NCBI GenBank assembly: GCA_037074765.1
Contig: JBAMDO010000248.1
Span: forward strand, 1 to 64,000
Reading direction: 5' to 3'
Source of the DNA: Mansonella perstans
Lineage: Eukaryota; Nematoda; Chromadorea; Rhabditida; Onchocercidae
DNA: 64,000 bases
Below, one piece after another: positions 36,138 through 50,349 of the stretch (position 1 is its first letter; the number at the start of each line of letters is the position of its first letter). Position numbers and translations under genes: made by a program. The notes beneath the pieces were generated by a model. That model worked only from the letters and a program-made list of their open reading frames with translations, did no database searches and was not told the DNA's origin.

Positions 36138-36877
36138 CAGATCCTGCATTTCCAGCTCCCAAGCCTGCTTTACCAGGAGTACCGTAAGGCTTCGATGCCG
36201 GTTTCTCTCCCAATTCAGCCATCAGTGCCGTGTACTAAACAATTACAGTTAAGAATTTATAAAGACAGTAATAGTAAAACCGAATGCCGGGTTGCAAAAC
36301 TGAAATGTGCAAGAAAATAGTAGTTCTGGTTAAAAAAATGATTGAAAAACGGCATTCACTAAAACATGATTAAAGAAGAGACCTCATCATCCATGCCACC
36401 ATCTCCCATATTAAACACCCCACTACCAGGTCGTGGATTTTTGCAGTCCTTAGCAATATGCCCCGCAGCACCACAAGCAGTACAAATAGTATTTGCGGTA
36501 ACATTTGGAGCATCCGGAAATTCCCATCTGAAAATCATTTTGTGAAAAATATGGATATTGAAATATATGAAATATTTTCATCTAAAATACACAAAAACCC
36601 ATTATTATCACTTTTAACTACCACCTCATGGTTTATTAACTAATGACTTGGTAAATAATTAGGAAATAATGAGCTTATGATGAAGTTAATTAGTTCAAAT
36701 GATCTTAAAATCCAAGCGTTGATATTTCTTCATGAATTTCACAGTTTAAATTTGAATACTTACATTGTCTGACTGAAAGCAAACTTCTGCAGTGTGAACT
36801 TTTTTTTTCAAATTGCCATCATTAATTTGTACTGTTGGTGTTCCGAAAATGCCTAATAAAGTTACTTTTTCGTCGAT
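36138..36877 (-). pseudogene. SF1/BBP-like gene fragment, copy 2 (three exons)
   Basis: Exons at 36877-36764, 36527-36383 and 36234-36138. Here the knuckle exon is open throughout (CTACGAAGHIAKDCKNPRPG, then GMDDE) and continues in frame into YTALMAELGEKPASKPYGTP, a better SF1 match than copy 1. However, the first exon has an extra A in an A run (about 36810) that puts it out of frame with the knuckle exon. In copy 1 that exon is in frame. Only an internal part of the gene is present, so I call it a fragment; homology ends near 37030. Confidence 0.7.
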
Positions 36878-37030
36878 CTAAGCAAAATTAAAAATTAATT
36901 TAACTTTGAAATTTCATCGATATTTGTCACTTTATTTAATTATTAAGGATTAAATTAGCTATTAATTTCAGGAAAAAATCAACAAAATAACTCAAAGTAG
37001 CAAAATAATTTCGCTTAGTTATCTGTTGGA

Positions 37031-39230
37031 AAAAGAAAAATAAACGTTAACAGCTAAACAAATGAATTAACTAAATAGAACTGTTAATAGATTTTACAGT
37101 GAATCAAGTTCCACGACAACGAATAATGTACGATGATATGCAATCTGCAATCATTTAAAAATTAGAGATTATCATTTTTAAAGAAGATTTAGGAATGTGA
37201 AATAAGCAAACCTATCAACGAGTATTTATTTATGTATTATATCATAGTACCATTAACATACACAACTTACAGGATGTTTTCGGTTAGATATTTGAAGTTT
37301 TAATTGCTTAATATGAGTGAGAAATCTAAAATAGCCTTGCCGTTTTCTTCCATTCAGTAATATCCTTGCTGTTTTCTTCTGTTTGATTCTTAACTTAACT
37401 TAGTTATTGATTAAAATATAATTTTCCTTCTAAAACAATTAAATAGCATAACTGAAAGTGTATTTGACTGTAAAGATATTGATAAGAGAAATAAACAGGA
37501 AAAAAATCCTAAACAAACAACGAAATTTTTATTGAAGCTTGGATTTTCAAGAAACTTCTTAGGTTCTCAACAGAGATTTAAAATTATTTTAAACCTATTT
37601 AAAAAAAAAATAGTTCTTCAGATACCTATCGTTGTTTTTTTCGATTTTTCAAATTAATAAGATGCTAAAGATGTTTGCAAAACCTGTGCAAATATTTTGA
37701 TTTGAATTACACTGAAAAGAATGGATCGTAAAGTTGTTTTCAATTTCTCATTGCGCAGTGAACTGGTAATGTTTTTGTCCCAAAGCAATGACTGTATTTT
37801 CTCCAACATGAAAGTGCCACTTCATGTAATCCTTTGTCATCTACCAACTTTAGCATTGATTAACCAAATCATCAACAATCATATCGAACGACTCATTCTC
37901 TGTTACTTGTTTATGCTGATTGCCACGTCAACTCAATAAACAATGTCGAGAATCTTCTACAAGACAGAAGAAACATCAGTTAAACTTTTGTTCCCTTCAG
38001 CATTTTACAGGTAAAGCGACTGTCCTACACATTTTACTGTTATTCCGGGATTTGAGAGAAATTAGAAATAAGATTCAACAGATTTTAATCTTAATTTGTC
38101 ATATAATTATCCAATAATTTCAGTGGACTGTAACTTTTGCCGACAACTTATTTGGATTTCAACAAATATCCTTAATCTCTTCAGAACTATTTCACACAAA
38201 GGCAATTTCATTGCATCCATTTTATCAAAAATCTTGAATAATTTAAATGAAATAATAAGATGAATAATATAAAATGTGATAATAATAATAAAACATAATA
38301 GTAACTCAACTTTCTTCTAATTATTTTGAGTGTATTAAAAATGCGAACAGAGTGAAAAGAATACATGAATAAGCTGCAACAAAAAAATATTCGGAAATTG
38401 AAAACTGAACTAAAGGCACCAAAAAAAAAACACTGTGAACGAAATGGTAAATAGATAGTGTACGGAAGGAATCGATAACAACATATAACCTATAGGAACC
38501 TAACAAGCAGATAATCGACAACAAATTGGTACAGAAAATCAGCTAAGTTAAGAGAAACAGCCAAAATTATTTGAAACTTTTAAGTTTTAGTAGCTTAGAA
38601 AGTTCAAATATTCATGGCGCACGAATAAACAGACTTCATTACTTAAAATAAATAAAAAAAACGAGGTAGAAGATTTGAAAACCTGCCCGGACTTCATAAT
38701 TAGACAGAAAATAATTTTTAGTAATTACATTGTACTGTTATTCACATTATACCACTAATGTCTTTGCATTGCACTAATAATTTTTTATAACGACAATGAT
38801 AGCATAAATTGAGAATTATACCACATTACACCATGTTATTCATTAAATGGAAGTTGTTTACAACGATAATATCAAAATTCTCTAGACTGAAATAAAATAT
38901 TTTAAGCTTTATTAAATTTTCAGACTGAAACTGAAACAGCTATGCAAAAACTACAGCAAGGTGGTTGAAAATTATAACCGAATTATGAGTTTTTAAAAAA
39001 AATCCTCAGCATGCCTGCTTTGACGCGCTGTTTCTAAAATCTTTCAAAAAATTTTTAGAAATTGCGGATAAATCCTCGGCCGCATAAAACCACTTCTGTG
39101 TAGACCTAACACAGTAACTGAAAAATATCTGCACAGCGGCACAGCAAACATGACTCAGAAGTTAAATGAAAAAAGCTTACTTCCAAAACATGTCTTAAAG
39201 CATACTTTCATCTTTACGATTACTAATAAC
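37031..39230. other. Intergenic stretch, no supported gene
   Basis: AT-rich, single-copy within the window. Plus-strand frames at 37721-37939 and 37920-38117 are short, lack recognisable domains and have no clear splice context. The last few hundred bases are the likely 3' flank of the L2HGDH gene. Confidence 0.5.
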
Positions 39231-42200
39231 TTAATGCTTAAGATGAAACATAGTGGATGCTTTTTCACAAATCATTTCCGCAATAGCTAAACTGCTTGTA
39301 GCAGCTGGACTAGGTGCATTTCGTACATGCAATATATACTTACTGAATTCTCCTTTACCAGAATCGAAAATAAAATCCTCAATCAAATTACCATCTGAGT
39401 CAACGGCCTGAGCCCGAACTCCTGCTGGACCGCTAAAAAACATCACTTAACACAATAAATCAACAAATGTAGTTATCTATATGGTTAGAGGTGATAAGAA
39501 GCAATAAAGGATATATAATCAAGGTTAACTACACGGAATATCAATACTAATACTCTCATGGAGACTGCCCTCAAAACCATTTAACAGAATGATCCCACGA
39601 AAAATGACTAGTGTATCAGCGGAACAACAATCGAGATACGGAAGCAACCATTTTTTTAGTTTCTTATAATTTAAAAAAAGATCGAAATAGCTCCGGTCCA
39701 GGTAATGATGATAATATATAAAAAAAGATCTGTTTTCTAAAACCTTTTCACTGACTAATTTTAATATATTAAATTTACAACATGGATTACTGGAAAGAAA
39801 AATCGAAATAAATCTTACCGTGTGACGTCCGATATTGTCAAATCAGGCATAAATCTTTGCAACTGCTTCACCTGCGCTCTGATCCAAATCCCGCGATAGA
39901 ATTCCTTCATTCCATGACCAAAATACTTGCGAACCAGTTTTCGCATACCTCTACAAACACAATTTTCTCTCTTTTATTGCCTTTTTAAGTTATTTACCTT
40001 TAATCAAATATTTCCAAAAATGTTAGCATTTCTAATTTGGAAGAAAATGCTGATCCAATCACCTGTAGGTTAAAGCATCATACAAATCAGGTAGTGAAAT
40101 TTGAAGATATTTATAACCCTCTCTTTTGTATGCCAGAACTGCATTCGGTCCCAACCAGACATCTAAAAATATTTTGCAACATAATATCTTTTCCCATTGC
40201 TAATCACAGGTAGATTCCTCAGGTGTGAGGCTAAATGCAATTATATCTATCCAAACAACCTTAAAAAATGCAAAAGCATGAGTTTTTTGAATATCCATAT
40301 ATACTGAATGTTTAGAAATGAATGACATTCTTGCAATCAAAAAATCTCAAAAAAGTTTGAAGGAGAGAAAATACCGAAACTTAAAATAACTCAAACAACA
40401 AACCTCCATTCATACGCGGTGTAAAATGGACACCAAGAAACGGTAATCGTGGATCCGGGACCTGAAATTTTCTAACTGACAGAATAATCTAATGATCTAG
40501 TCAAGCATGAATTATGAATCCATGAGCAAAATCTGACAAATTGAACTAATCAAAAATCAGTACCGTTGGCAATACTTCCGACATTGTTACTGCTCAGATC
40601 TAAGTAAAAAACATAATCCTAACAAAGAAATAAATGCAAGCTGAAAAAAAAAACTTACAGGATAAACATTTGTTGTGACAAGCTTCTTTTTCGCTTCCGA
40701 AGTTAGCAAAAGGTATTCACCACGGAAGGGAACAATTTTTGGATCTGATAAACCACCCGAAAGCTTAGCAATACGATCTGATTGCAGTCCACAACATGTT
40801 ATAACATATTTACAACGAATTTTCGGCTGCAATTTACTTCCACAAGTAAAAATGGAAGTCTACCCACACATTCAATCAAATTTTATGAAACATAAACGTA
40901 ACCTCGTTTAACTTTTGATCTTATCTATTAAAAAGCACTTCGTCATACAGAAGCAAAAATATTAAGTTTATCGGTTATTATTCAATGGCTCATGATAATG
41001 ATAAACTGAATGCGAAAATTCAGTAACAACGGTAACATCATAAATTAAAAAAAAAAAAAAAAGTGTTTCTAAAAGCATTTTACATTTCAGTTTGCTTCAC
41101 TTGTTACCGTGGAATACAGACGGACGGGTATCAGTACGTGAGGAGAAGAATGAGGCAAAGAAATAAGAGCTACCAAAAATGATTCTGATTCGATAATGAC
41201 GGGATAATCATTCGCCACGTTTTCGTTTCTCGATTCACCCACAAGCAATAATGTTCTCATTGGATATTTCGTGTAAACAACACCACCACGATTTTCGAAA
41301 TCTTGTGCATACGACCTCGTAACTAATCCCCAATCAACAATACCTGTATACGGAGACCAGATCGCCTTCAGACCCTGGATGTGTCATGCAACAAAAAATT
41401 CAAATATATCGCTTATGAAAAGATTTCTGTCATATTTAACAATTTTTAAAAAAGAAACGTGTCATTGGCGCCACACTTAGCGACAAAAAGACAGTATAAC
41501 AAATCTGTCGGCTTATCAAGTTATTAGAAATCTTTTGATATTTGAAAATGAATCACATTAAGGAGAACAACAATATCTCACGATATCTCGGAACTTAGAA
41601 AAGAATTTGAACAACGAGAGCCAAAAACTCCAAACCATTCATTTGCTTGACTGACTGCAAGAATGAGGCATCTTATTGCAATCCAATTTAAAAAATAAGA
41701 AAACATAATTTCTGCAATCTAATTCCCACTAACGTTTGGAACTTTTTTGGCTTTAAAAATCGAGAGGTAAAACTTCAATATTGCGATAGCAAAACCCAAA
41801 GGATATCATGAATTACCTGGCAAAAGGGCGCATAGTTTTTGATTTCGCTGCCATCAATCATTTTTATTGATTTACATCCGTTTTTCTGAGCTCGTTCAAA
41901 TAAATTCTAAAAGAACATTTATTGAATGTATGAAATAGTTGAGTCATATTCATCGGAAGAAATGTGTTATATACTAGTAACAGAAGCTTCACGTTCTGGA
42001 TAAGAAATGGAAAGAGAAGCATAGCTAGTTTTATCAGCAGTAATTATCCTGTCTTAATGAAACGGACATATTCAAAATTGTAATTCTCATTTTATCATTC
42101 AGCTCTACATATTAGCTCATTCTTTTCTTTATGTAGACGAGTGGCAGTAATCAATGGAAACTCTTCTGTACAAACCAAACTAAAATATCTATTCTAAATT

Positions 42201-43735
42201 CTCTTCGCAAAGTTCTATACTAACCACTATTTATTCGAGCGAGTCAAAATTATATGGACATTTTAAAAAATTAACAAAAAAATTAAAAAATTCAAGAAGC
42301 CTTACTTCTAGACGTGGTACTTCAATCGGCTCTACCGCGACAATTAATTTTCCAATTCTTTTGTAAGGCACTTTATATTTGTCACAGAATTCATATGCCA
42401 AATCAATACCTGATTTAATATAGAATTACTGAAATTTAACTGAAATTCTAACAAATCACATAAGTTAATTTGTAAAAAAGAAAAAGTACGAGCTAAGGAG
42501 GTAGAGATTTTCAACTTACTTTTTTTTTCATTTGTAATTGGACAAATTTATTTTACAAATATGTTTCATGCTAGGTTGTTGCTGCCAAAACTGTATAGGT
42601 AGAAATGTCCCTAGCAAAATTTCAAAACGAGTCATGCAGAATTTATTTCAAAGTTTTGCCAACTTCGAATGTAGTCAAGGACAGAATCTTACCACGAACA
42701 CAAAGTTTTGCTTTTAAGCTGCCCGGTGCATAATAAATTCCAGCATGAAGGACACCGCTGTTGCGACCACTTTGATGGAATGCTGCAAATCATCAAAAAT
42801 TGAATAGGAAAAACAAAAACCATAACCTACTTCTAGCTAACGTTACCGACAAAGGTGGCAAGCGTGTTCGTATCTTGCCTTAGTAATTTGAATTTCATTC
42901 AGATCTCATTCTTACCCCAACTTTGGGTCCCCTGCTATTATTCTATTATTGGATATTTATTTAGAAACCGTCACTGTTCTACTATTTTGTTTCTTTTCTT
43001 TATGAAATTCCAAATCCTACCTATTTATTATGAATTTTTGTCGAATGATATCAACATTAGATAAAACGTCTTTAAGGAAATTAAACTTTTTAAATTAATA
43101 TTCTCAATCAAAGTTTCGTGACAGATATTAACTATGTTCTCCATCAATTTAATAATTCATTTGTATTACTTCTTTTCAAATCTTATCTATTACATATAAA
43201 TTTCTTGTCGAATTATATCAACTGTAATCGTTATGGAAATTGAATTTTTTAAATTCGTCAGCCACTCATAAACTTGAAAACATCTTCTGAAACACCATAT
43301 GCAGAACTTTTTCCGATAGTAGGCCTTCAATAAACAGAATTCTATTTACCCAAACGATCCTCCTTTTCTAGCAGTGCTATTTTCAATTCCGGATTTTGAA
43401 TTTTTAACTGTCGTGCGGTAGCGCAACCAACAATTCCACCGCCCACCACAACGACATCAAACTCTGATGTTGTGCTGAAAAAAAACAAAGTTCAGTCTTG
43501 AAAAAAAAATTGCATTAAATGAAAAAATGTTTCCTAGGCTTTTGAAAAGTTTATTATTTCATTTAACTGACGAGTCTGAGAAAACCTCTACTTACTCTTT
43601 TAACTTTACCAACCTTCCAGCAGTAACAGTAGCAGCAGAAGTCGAGGTGATACCTCTCTTTCTGCAAAGAATTCTGGCCCGAAAATCAAATGATGCCTGG
43701 GAAAGCATCAGTAACCGAGTAGCTGCGGCATTCAT
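39231..43735 (-). CDS. L2HGDH: L-2-hydroxyglutarate dehydrogenase, mitochondrial
   Basis: FAD enzyme that oxidises L-2-hydroxyglutarate to 2-oxoglutarate in mitochondria. Eleven exons with GT/AG borders: 43735-43614, 43474-43350, 42782-42693, 42409-42306, 41906-41817, 41374-41174, 40826-40659, 40461-40404, 40162-40063, 39950-39819, 39432-39231. They total 1392 bp and give 463 aa with every phase matching, the same length as the human enzyme as I recall it. Exon 1 gives an Arg/Ser-rich presequence. The FAD Rossmann motif [17 protein letters not shown] is in exon 2. Family motifs follow: [53 protein letters not shown] and C-terminal [16 protein letters not shown]. No damage is visible. A partial inverted copy lies at 50350-52297. 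Confidence 0.96.
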
Positions 43736-46492
43736 TTCAAATTTATGTTAATGATATTCCGAAAAAAAAAACGCAAGTTTATAGCATTGAAGTATTGATG
43801 GATGTGATTATATTCAACCATTTATTCTTATGTTTGCATAATTCTCCACATACACTATTTCAAATGCTATTTTAAATAATTTTATCTGGATCAGAAAAAA
43901 AAAATCCCTGCTTTAATTCGTGCAAAAGTTATCCAACCTAACAATACCAAAACTTTTTAAAGGTTTCTTCCTAATCATTAACAACTAATCTATCTTTAAT
44001 ATATCAAAGTATCTTCTACATTTTTAATATAGTAAAGTATCTTTTACTTCTACAGTCAGACAACATGATCATAAATCCCTTAGAATCCTGTCTCTCTTAA
44101 CTTCCAAACTGCTACATAACATTTTAGCAAATTCCACGGAAATTTTGCTGAAAAATTTTCGAGTCACAATGCAATTTTCTAGTATCAGTTATTTCAAATT
44201 AAAATGCTTATGAAATTTTGTCCTCAAAATTATACACCATTCATATGCCGTACAGAATCTCTTGCTTATAATCAAGCCAAGCCAATTTATGTTAGAATAT
44301 TGTAACCTTTGATTTGTGAAGAAAAGTTGAAAAACAATTATCCTCTGCTTAATGTCCAAAGATTATGTGAAAATATTGTAAGTGCAACTCACTTATCGCT
44401 GCTATAAAGGATGTGACATCTAGCGAAAAGCTTTATTCTTTATCATCAATCTTTTTATCATATCATTCTTTTACTCATTATTCTTCTACTTTATCATTAT
44501 TTGTTAAAACGCTGTCGATTAACTAGTTCTCCATTACCCATGTTCAGGCTGAAACAAGTATCAATCAACATAAACTATTCCCATCGAAAATGAACAAGCT
44601 ACAAAAAGATTTATGTCCTCACAAACAAATCTTTCAACTGCAAGATTTAATTCGTAGGAGATTTTCACAATAAATTTATTGGTACCATAAACTCAGATAT
44701 CTATCATTATACTTCAAAAGTACTGGTAACTGGCAAAGCAAAAATTGGAAAATCTTTTCAATGAAGTTAAGATAATGGATCTAACGCCTTCTAACCCAGA
44801 CTTATCGATATAAAAAAGGCAGCAGTAATTCGAAATCAACAGGAGGATTATAGAAGAAAAATAAGGCGAACTCTACATTTGATACACTCTAATCAACCAA
44901 CAACGAAAAATGATTGAAGTATATTCAGAAATAGACGCAGAAAGAGACAATAAAGAAGATAAAAATGCGGAGATAGTCGATGATGATATAAGCCTTTTAA
45001 AAATTTAATAAATGACGGTTAAGAAGCTCTTATAATTCTATAGATATGTATAAGAATAAATTTGAGCTAAAGTTGCAGCGTCTAAATCAAAGCAACACAG
45101 TACTGAATCAGTTCAACAAAAGGAGTGTTCGAAACATATCACCGGGCAATAAAGGAAATTGGAATTTATTGTGAAAACATAACACAATGATTGATTAACT
45201 CAATTACGAAAAAAAAAGTTGCTTATCATTGAAGTAAATAATCATTGAAAAAATGAATGAATGAGTTCACAACTTTTTTTTAAAAAGAATTATTTACCAA
45301 ATTTTAGGTAAATATGTAGAAAAGTCAAAATGTATTTTATATATAGCCAAAATATGTTCATTTCATATCGGAAGTTCTTAATTTAAATTAGAAATAGTTC
45401 CTATTATTTTAATCAACAATGCATCAATAAGCTGCACTCAAACTGCTATCAATTCGTTCAGTTGAATTCTACTAAAAATAAAATAAAATTTCACATTTCA
45501 TTTTTTTTAATATTTCGATATATGATGCAGCAAAAAATAGTTTCAGTGTTTTACTGTTTGAACAAATTACGGATGTTATAATCAAAATGCGGTAAAAGAA
45601 CACTTTTGCATAGCTTAGATTAATATACGAGATATGAGAAAATGTTTGAAAATTATAAAAAAAGGAAATGTACTAATGGTTATATTTCATTTATTATTCA
45701 ACTTACTAAAAATGCAAAAATTACAATAAAATTTTCACTCTACCAAGTGGCAGTGGCCGTTAGATAGCTTTGTGAATCAGTTGAGTAAAAAGGAGAAAAA
45801 CACTGTAATTCAAATCTTTCAACGAATTTTTCCTGGATTTTTTTATGGGTGCAGAATTTGAAATTAAAAGACGCAAATATTTTGAAGATGATATAGCAAA
45901 TGATGCTAAGAATTAAACAATAATTGGAAATTTAGTTTTAATATTCCATTAATGACACAAAAGTATTTATACAAAATATCGAGCAAACTTTTTGACGTCA
46001 ACTTTATTGCAAAATAATGATCAGGATTACAACAATAGTGAAGCCAGAAATAGTTTAAAACAAAAAATATCTAAAAATTACGACAAAAGAAATATGAAAT
46101 AAAATATTTACGACCAATGACACAATCTTTTCATTCAAATTTTTCTTTAAAGATGTTTTAAAGATTAATAATTATTTCTCTTTTCGAACTTTAAAAGAAC
46201 CAATATTTACATAAAAAAGAAAAATCAGAAAACCCCTTCTAAATATTTAGGTATCACTATTAACTTTTAAAGCCAGCAGCTGTTCCAGTGTTTGGTTTTT
46301 TTGTTTGGTTTGGTTTGTTTGATTTGAGTTCGCTAACCATCGAACTTCGTGCTATATGGATTCCAAATCTGCGTTGTAAAAATCATTTAAGTAACTTCGC
46401 ATATCATCTATCATTTTTTAATACAAGACTTTAAATCAATATCAGCAGGATAAAAAAAATAGTGTCCTTTAATCCAAATAGGAGAAATATAC
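43736..46492. other. Intergenic stretch, no supported gene
   Basis: AT-rich DNA between the L2HGDH start and the receptor stop. A short acidic plus-strand frame near 44908-45008 (MIEVYSEIDAERDNKEDKN) has no supporting context. A G/T-rich simple run lies at 46290-46330. Confidence 0.5.
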
Positions 46493-49141
46493 TTACTTGT
46501 GAAATACATCCAACACAACATCAATGACGGCTTCACGGATTTCCTGCGAACGATATCCAAAAATAATTGTTTTGGAGAGAGAATTTAAAAATGATATAAG
46601 AATAATTGTTGAGTAAACAGAATGTGATATCATATCACTACTAACTTCAAACAATGCTACAATCATAGGAAGAATATATAGACCAGCAGTTGCAAAACAT
46701 GACAAGCCTACTGTTATTGTAAAATTTAGTTGGAGTTTGTTTATACCAACTGATCCAAAACTCTAAAAATATCGAATGGAAATATTATTAATTACTGTTC
46801 GTAATACATTGCAATGAAAAGACAACCACAAAAATTAAAAAATCGTCAAGTTTGATATAAAAATAATTCAGAACAAACATTAAAAAAACTGAATTTAATT
46901 AATCGGCAAACGTCATGGTCATTGTTATTTGGGATGGATTTAACGGTACGGAAAAGTATTTAATTCACTTGAATAGCTTTCATTAACTCATCAGCAAATT
47001 AGAAAGAAAATAGTAGTAACCTGTTGATTTTTAATTTTTTTGATGTGTTTTCGAATGATGAATAAAGTGAAAATGTAAAGTACAATACTTCCGACAGCCG
47101 CACTAATGCGGACACCGTAGTATATTAGGTTGAATATTAGACATCGGCTACTTGGTGTCCTGTAAAAAACTCTGGAGATTTTGCCGTCTAAAGTTACGTG
47201 AATATTGCGCTGATTGAAATGAACTCATTTTAATTTTTTTGACATTTATATCGAACTTATTTTGCTAATTCAAATTTAAAATTTGAAGCAAAAAATTTTG
47301 ACGAAATTCCAAATGTTATCTGTTAATGGTTCAATTAATTTTATTTATTCATTTTTTTGTTTAATTTTTAAGTTTCACATCAAAAAGTTTGACAATGCTA
47401 ACCAACAGAAAGCATGCACTTTGATATTATTGAAATATGAACAAAGTGCATTTGCAGATATCAGTAGAAAAACTGCTGAATTGCTGCCAACTATCTGAAA
47501 TTTAAACTTCTTTTATACATAAGTAATTTGAAAATGATATAAATCCAACTTCAGTTCTCTAATGAATGAATATATCCTTTAATGAATATTCTGGCCTATA
47601 AAAAAATAATATGAAACAAGTTATATTTCATACTTATCGCAAAAAATCTTAAACTTTCGATTTGATGTTCCAATAATTAATAAGTTATATCTTGGTTTTC
47701 CTCTTTTCTACAATCAATATTTCTTTACATAAAAATGCTAGTTAATCATACCAAATAAAACTGAATATTCAACATCTTTTTATAATATAAGATAGGTTTG
47801 AAGACTGATATAAATCGATCGATACTTACTACAAGCATTGATATGGCAGTCATCGGTTCAGTCCTAAATTTTTCGTCATTTACCGTTAGAATAGTCTTAC
47901 ATCTAACATAGTAATAATCATTGTTATCAATTTATGCAGCTGAGATGATTTTGTCGGCACAGCCAAGAGCTATGTTTTCTTTTTTATGTGACAATTAATG
48001 TACTTTATACAATTAGCATTGATCCTTAATTTGAGTAACAAAAGTGAGAAAAAGGAATGTAGCTAATAGAGGTGAATGGAATGAATAAAGAGAAAATGGT
48101 GTAGAAAAGGCCTTTATGGAATGACAATAATTGTTTTCGTATTATCTCCATTTCATAATAACAACATTATCAGAGTTGTATTTACTGAAAATAGCAGATG
48201 CGAATATTAATGAGCAAATTGAGAAGTTTTTTTAAAAAGATTTTATGTTGCAAGAAAATTTAGACTGCATTGATGGTGTTGAAAATTTCAATAGCAAAAT
48301 CATCCAGAGTAAGACTTATACTTCCTTTGTATTGTATTTATTAATAAAAAACAAATAATTTGTTGTTGGTATTTTTTGATACGTCCCACATTTCAATTGT
48401 TTTAGGATAATCAAAGAATATCAAAATTTTAATATGGAATTTGTTGAAATAGACAAAAAATACTGTATTTGAATTTTTCGTGTATGTAACTTACATATCA
48501 GGAATTCATCAAAAGAATGTAAGTCAAAACATTATTCTTTTTGAATTATTTAATCAATAACACTCGAAATTCGCTAGATTTAGTTATTGTCTTCAGAAAT
48601 CAGGAAATTGTTTGGATTTTGGAAGTTTAAATAAGTTTGACGAAAAATAACTAACCAAGCCAAAATAACATTATGAGGCGTAAATACACAAATTAATCTT
48701 GAAACTGTACTATTAGCAGTTCCCAAAAAAATTTCCGTGATACGTGTTACGCCAGCTATTGCTATTGCAAATCCCATTAAACCGTCCGCAAAAAACTGAA
48801 ATGTCATGTTTCATAAATATTTGTAACTTATAAATATCTTTTTTGATTATAAAAATTGTTGTAATACTTTTCATTGCCTCAGAAAGAATTTAAGAATATG
48901 AGAATATTCAGGAAAAGAGTGCTGTTTCATAGAACTTCCATTATCAGCTATCTTATAGATAACGAATATTTGAAATGATGATTTCACACTAAAAATTATT
49001 GAAAAATCATCAAACTTCCATTCCTACAAGACCAAATCGTTCGCGATTTGTCCTTGTTCGAACGATTGCAGTGAAACCGAGCATATTTAGAACACAAACA
49101 ACAATTCCTCCTGCGATATAAATTGAAAATTTCGTTAGCAT
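46493..49141 (-). CDS. Rhodopsin-like (Srsx-like) nematode 7TM receptor
   Basis: Six exons join exactly into 288 aa: 49141-49028, 48795-48656, 47863-47752, 47494-47403, 47159-47021, 46762-46493. TM1 about 5-27, TM2 39-60, TM3 from the conserved Cys 74 to SMLVVSIDRF (98-102, the DRY-like motif), TM4 in exon 4 (about 125-145), TM5 160-190, TM6 and TM7 in exon 6. TM7 ends FLNSLSKTIIFGYRSQEIRE. Cys 152 or 159 in loop 2 could pair with Cys 74. The ATG follows a CCTTCAG by one base, so it may be a trans-splice acceptor. A GTAAGT inside exon 3 (47829-47824) resembles a donor, but using it would remove the DRF motif. The pattern suits Srsx-type chemoreceptors, expressed in sensory membranes by family; the ligand is unknown. 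Confidence 0.82.
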
Positions 49142-50349
49142 TCTGAAGGAAAGTCTGAAAGTTGCCTTTTATAGTACATTAGTCGACTACATTTACTCAG
49201 TTATTTGATTCGTAATATTATAGTCGTAAATAAATAAATTCATTTCAGTAAAATTACGAATGCATTTTTGTCTTAACGAAATTTATAGTTATTGCAATCA
49301 AAATTCAAAAAAAAAAAGAGGAAAAATTCAATGCAAATTACAGAGCGAATAAAAAAAGGGAAAAACAAAGTAATTACTGCTATTAAAAAAGTACAATTCA
49401 GAGTATTTTTTTTCAAAATTAAATCTTCGAAAGAGTGATAATGTTTAACGATTAACATATATGCAGTTATGAGGTTTAAGTATAAAGTACTGATGTAAAA
49501 AAATTAAATTTGTTGTATTTTTGATCAAAAAAAGATTTACCTAGCAAACAAGAAATGTCCGTTACATTTTTTATGTAACGATCTTTCAAAAAGGAAAAAA
49601 TCGAACTTATTTATTCTTCCGAAATCACTATCAGCTTCATCTATAATTATTGACCAATGATTTCTCTTTCTCAAAAAAAAAAAAAAAAGAAAAGAAAAAA
49701 AGAAAAAAACATTGAATCACTAATGCATATTTCATAAAAATTCACAATAGATTTTTATTTGAAAATTTTCGCGAAATATCTATTGAGAATTATCATAAGC
49801 TTCAATATGAAATAATGATGTTCATTAAATTACATTGAAATAAAAATGAAAAATTACTGAAAAGAGCTGTAAACACAACACTTATTGCTAATTATCTAAC
49901 CGATAAGGAATAGTAATGCTTAATGAAAGTGAAAAGAAATAAAAATGAAGTAATATTTGACGTAATTGATTACGATACTTATTGACTTACTAATTCATTC
50001 TCATTTTAGTTATACTGAAAAAATATACTAATTCAGATATACTGAAAAAAAATTAAATCAGTGTAATCAATAATTAGTGATATTGAAAAATTTCAGTTTG
50101 TTGAAAAAAAAGTTTTAGATGAATTCTAAAGGTTTAAATTTTATGAATAAATTTAGAAAAATGAACGTTAACCATAGAGAGATATGCAAGATGAGGAAAT
50201 GATATATGATAGAAAAACATGCAATCTTTAACATGCAATCAATTCCAGTTTGTTCTGTATTTTTCCTTTTTTTTTTTAATTCAGAACACTGAGCCTACAG
50301 TATACCATCGTTATCAGCTTACAATAAATATCATTTTAGGTAATTTAAA
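49142..50349. other. Upstream region of the 288-aa receptor, no supported gene
   Basis: AT-rich with long A runs (49672-49690). It should contain the receptor promoter, but I see no defined element. No coding frame is supported. Confidence 0.5.

Noticed and set aside
47283..47498. Plus-strand 71-aa frame
   Set aside because: Overlaps the receptor TM4 exon on the other strand, which fits phase and topology exactly.
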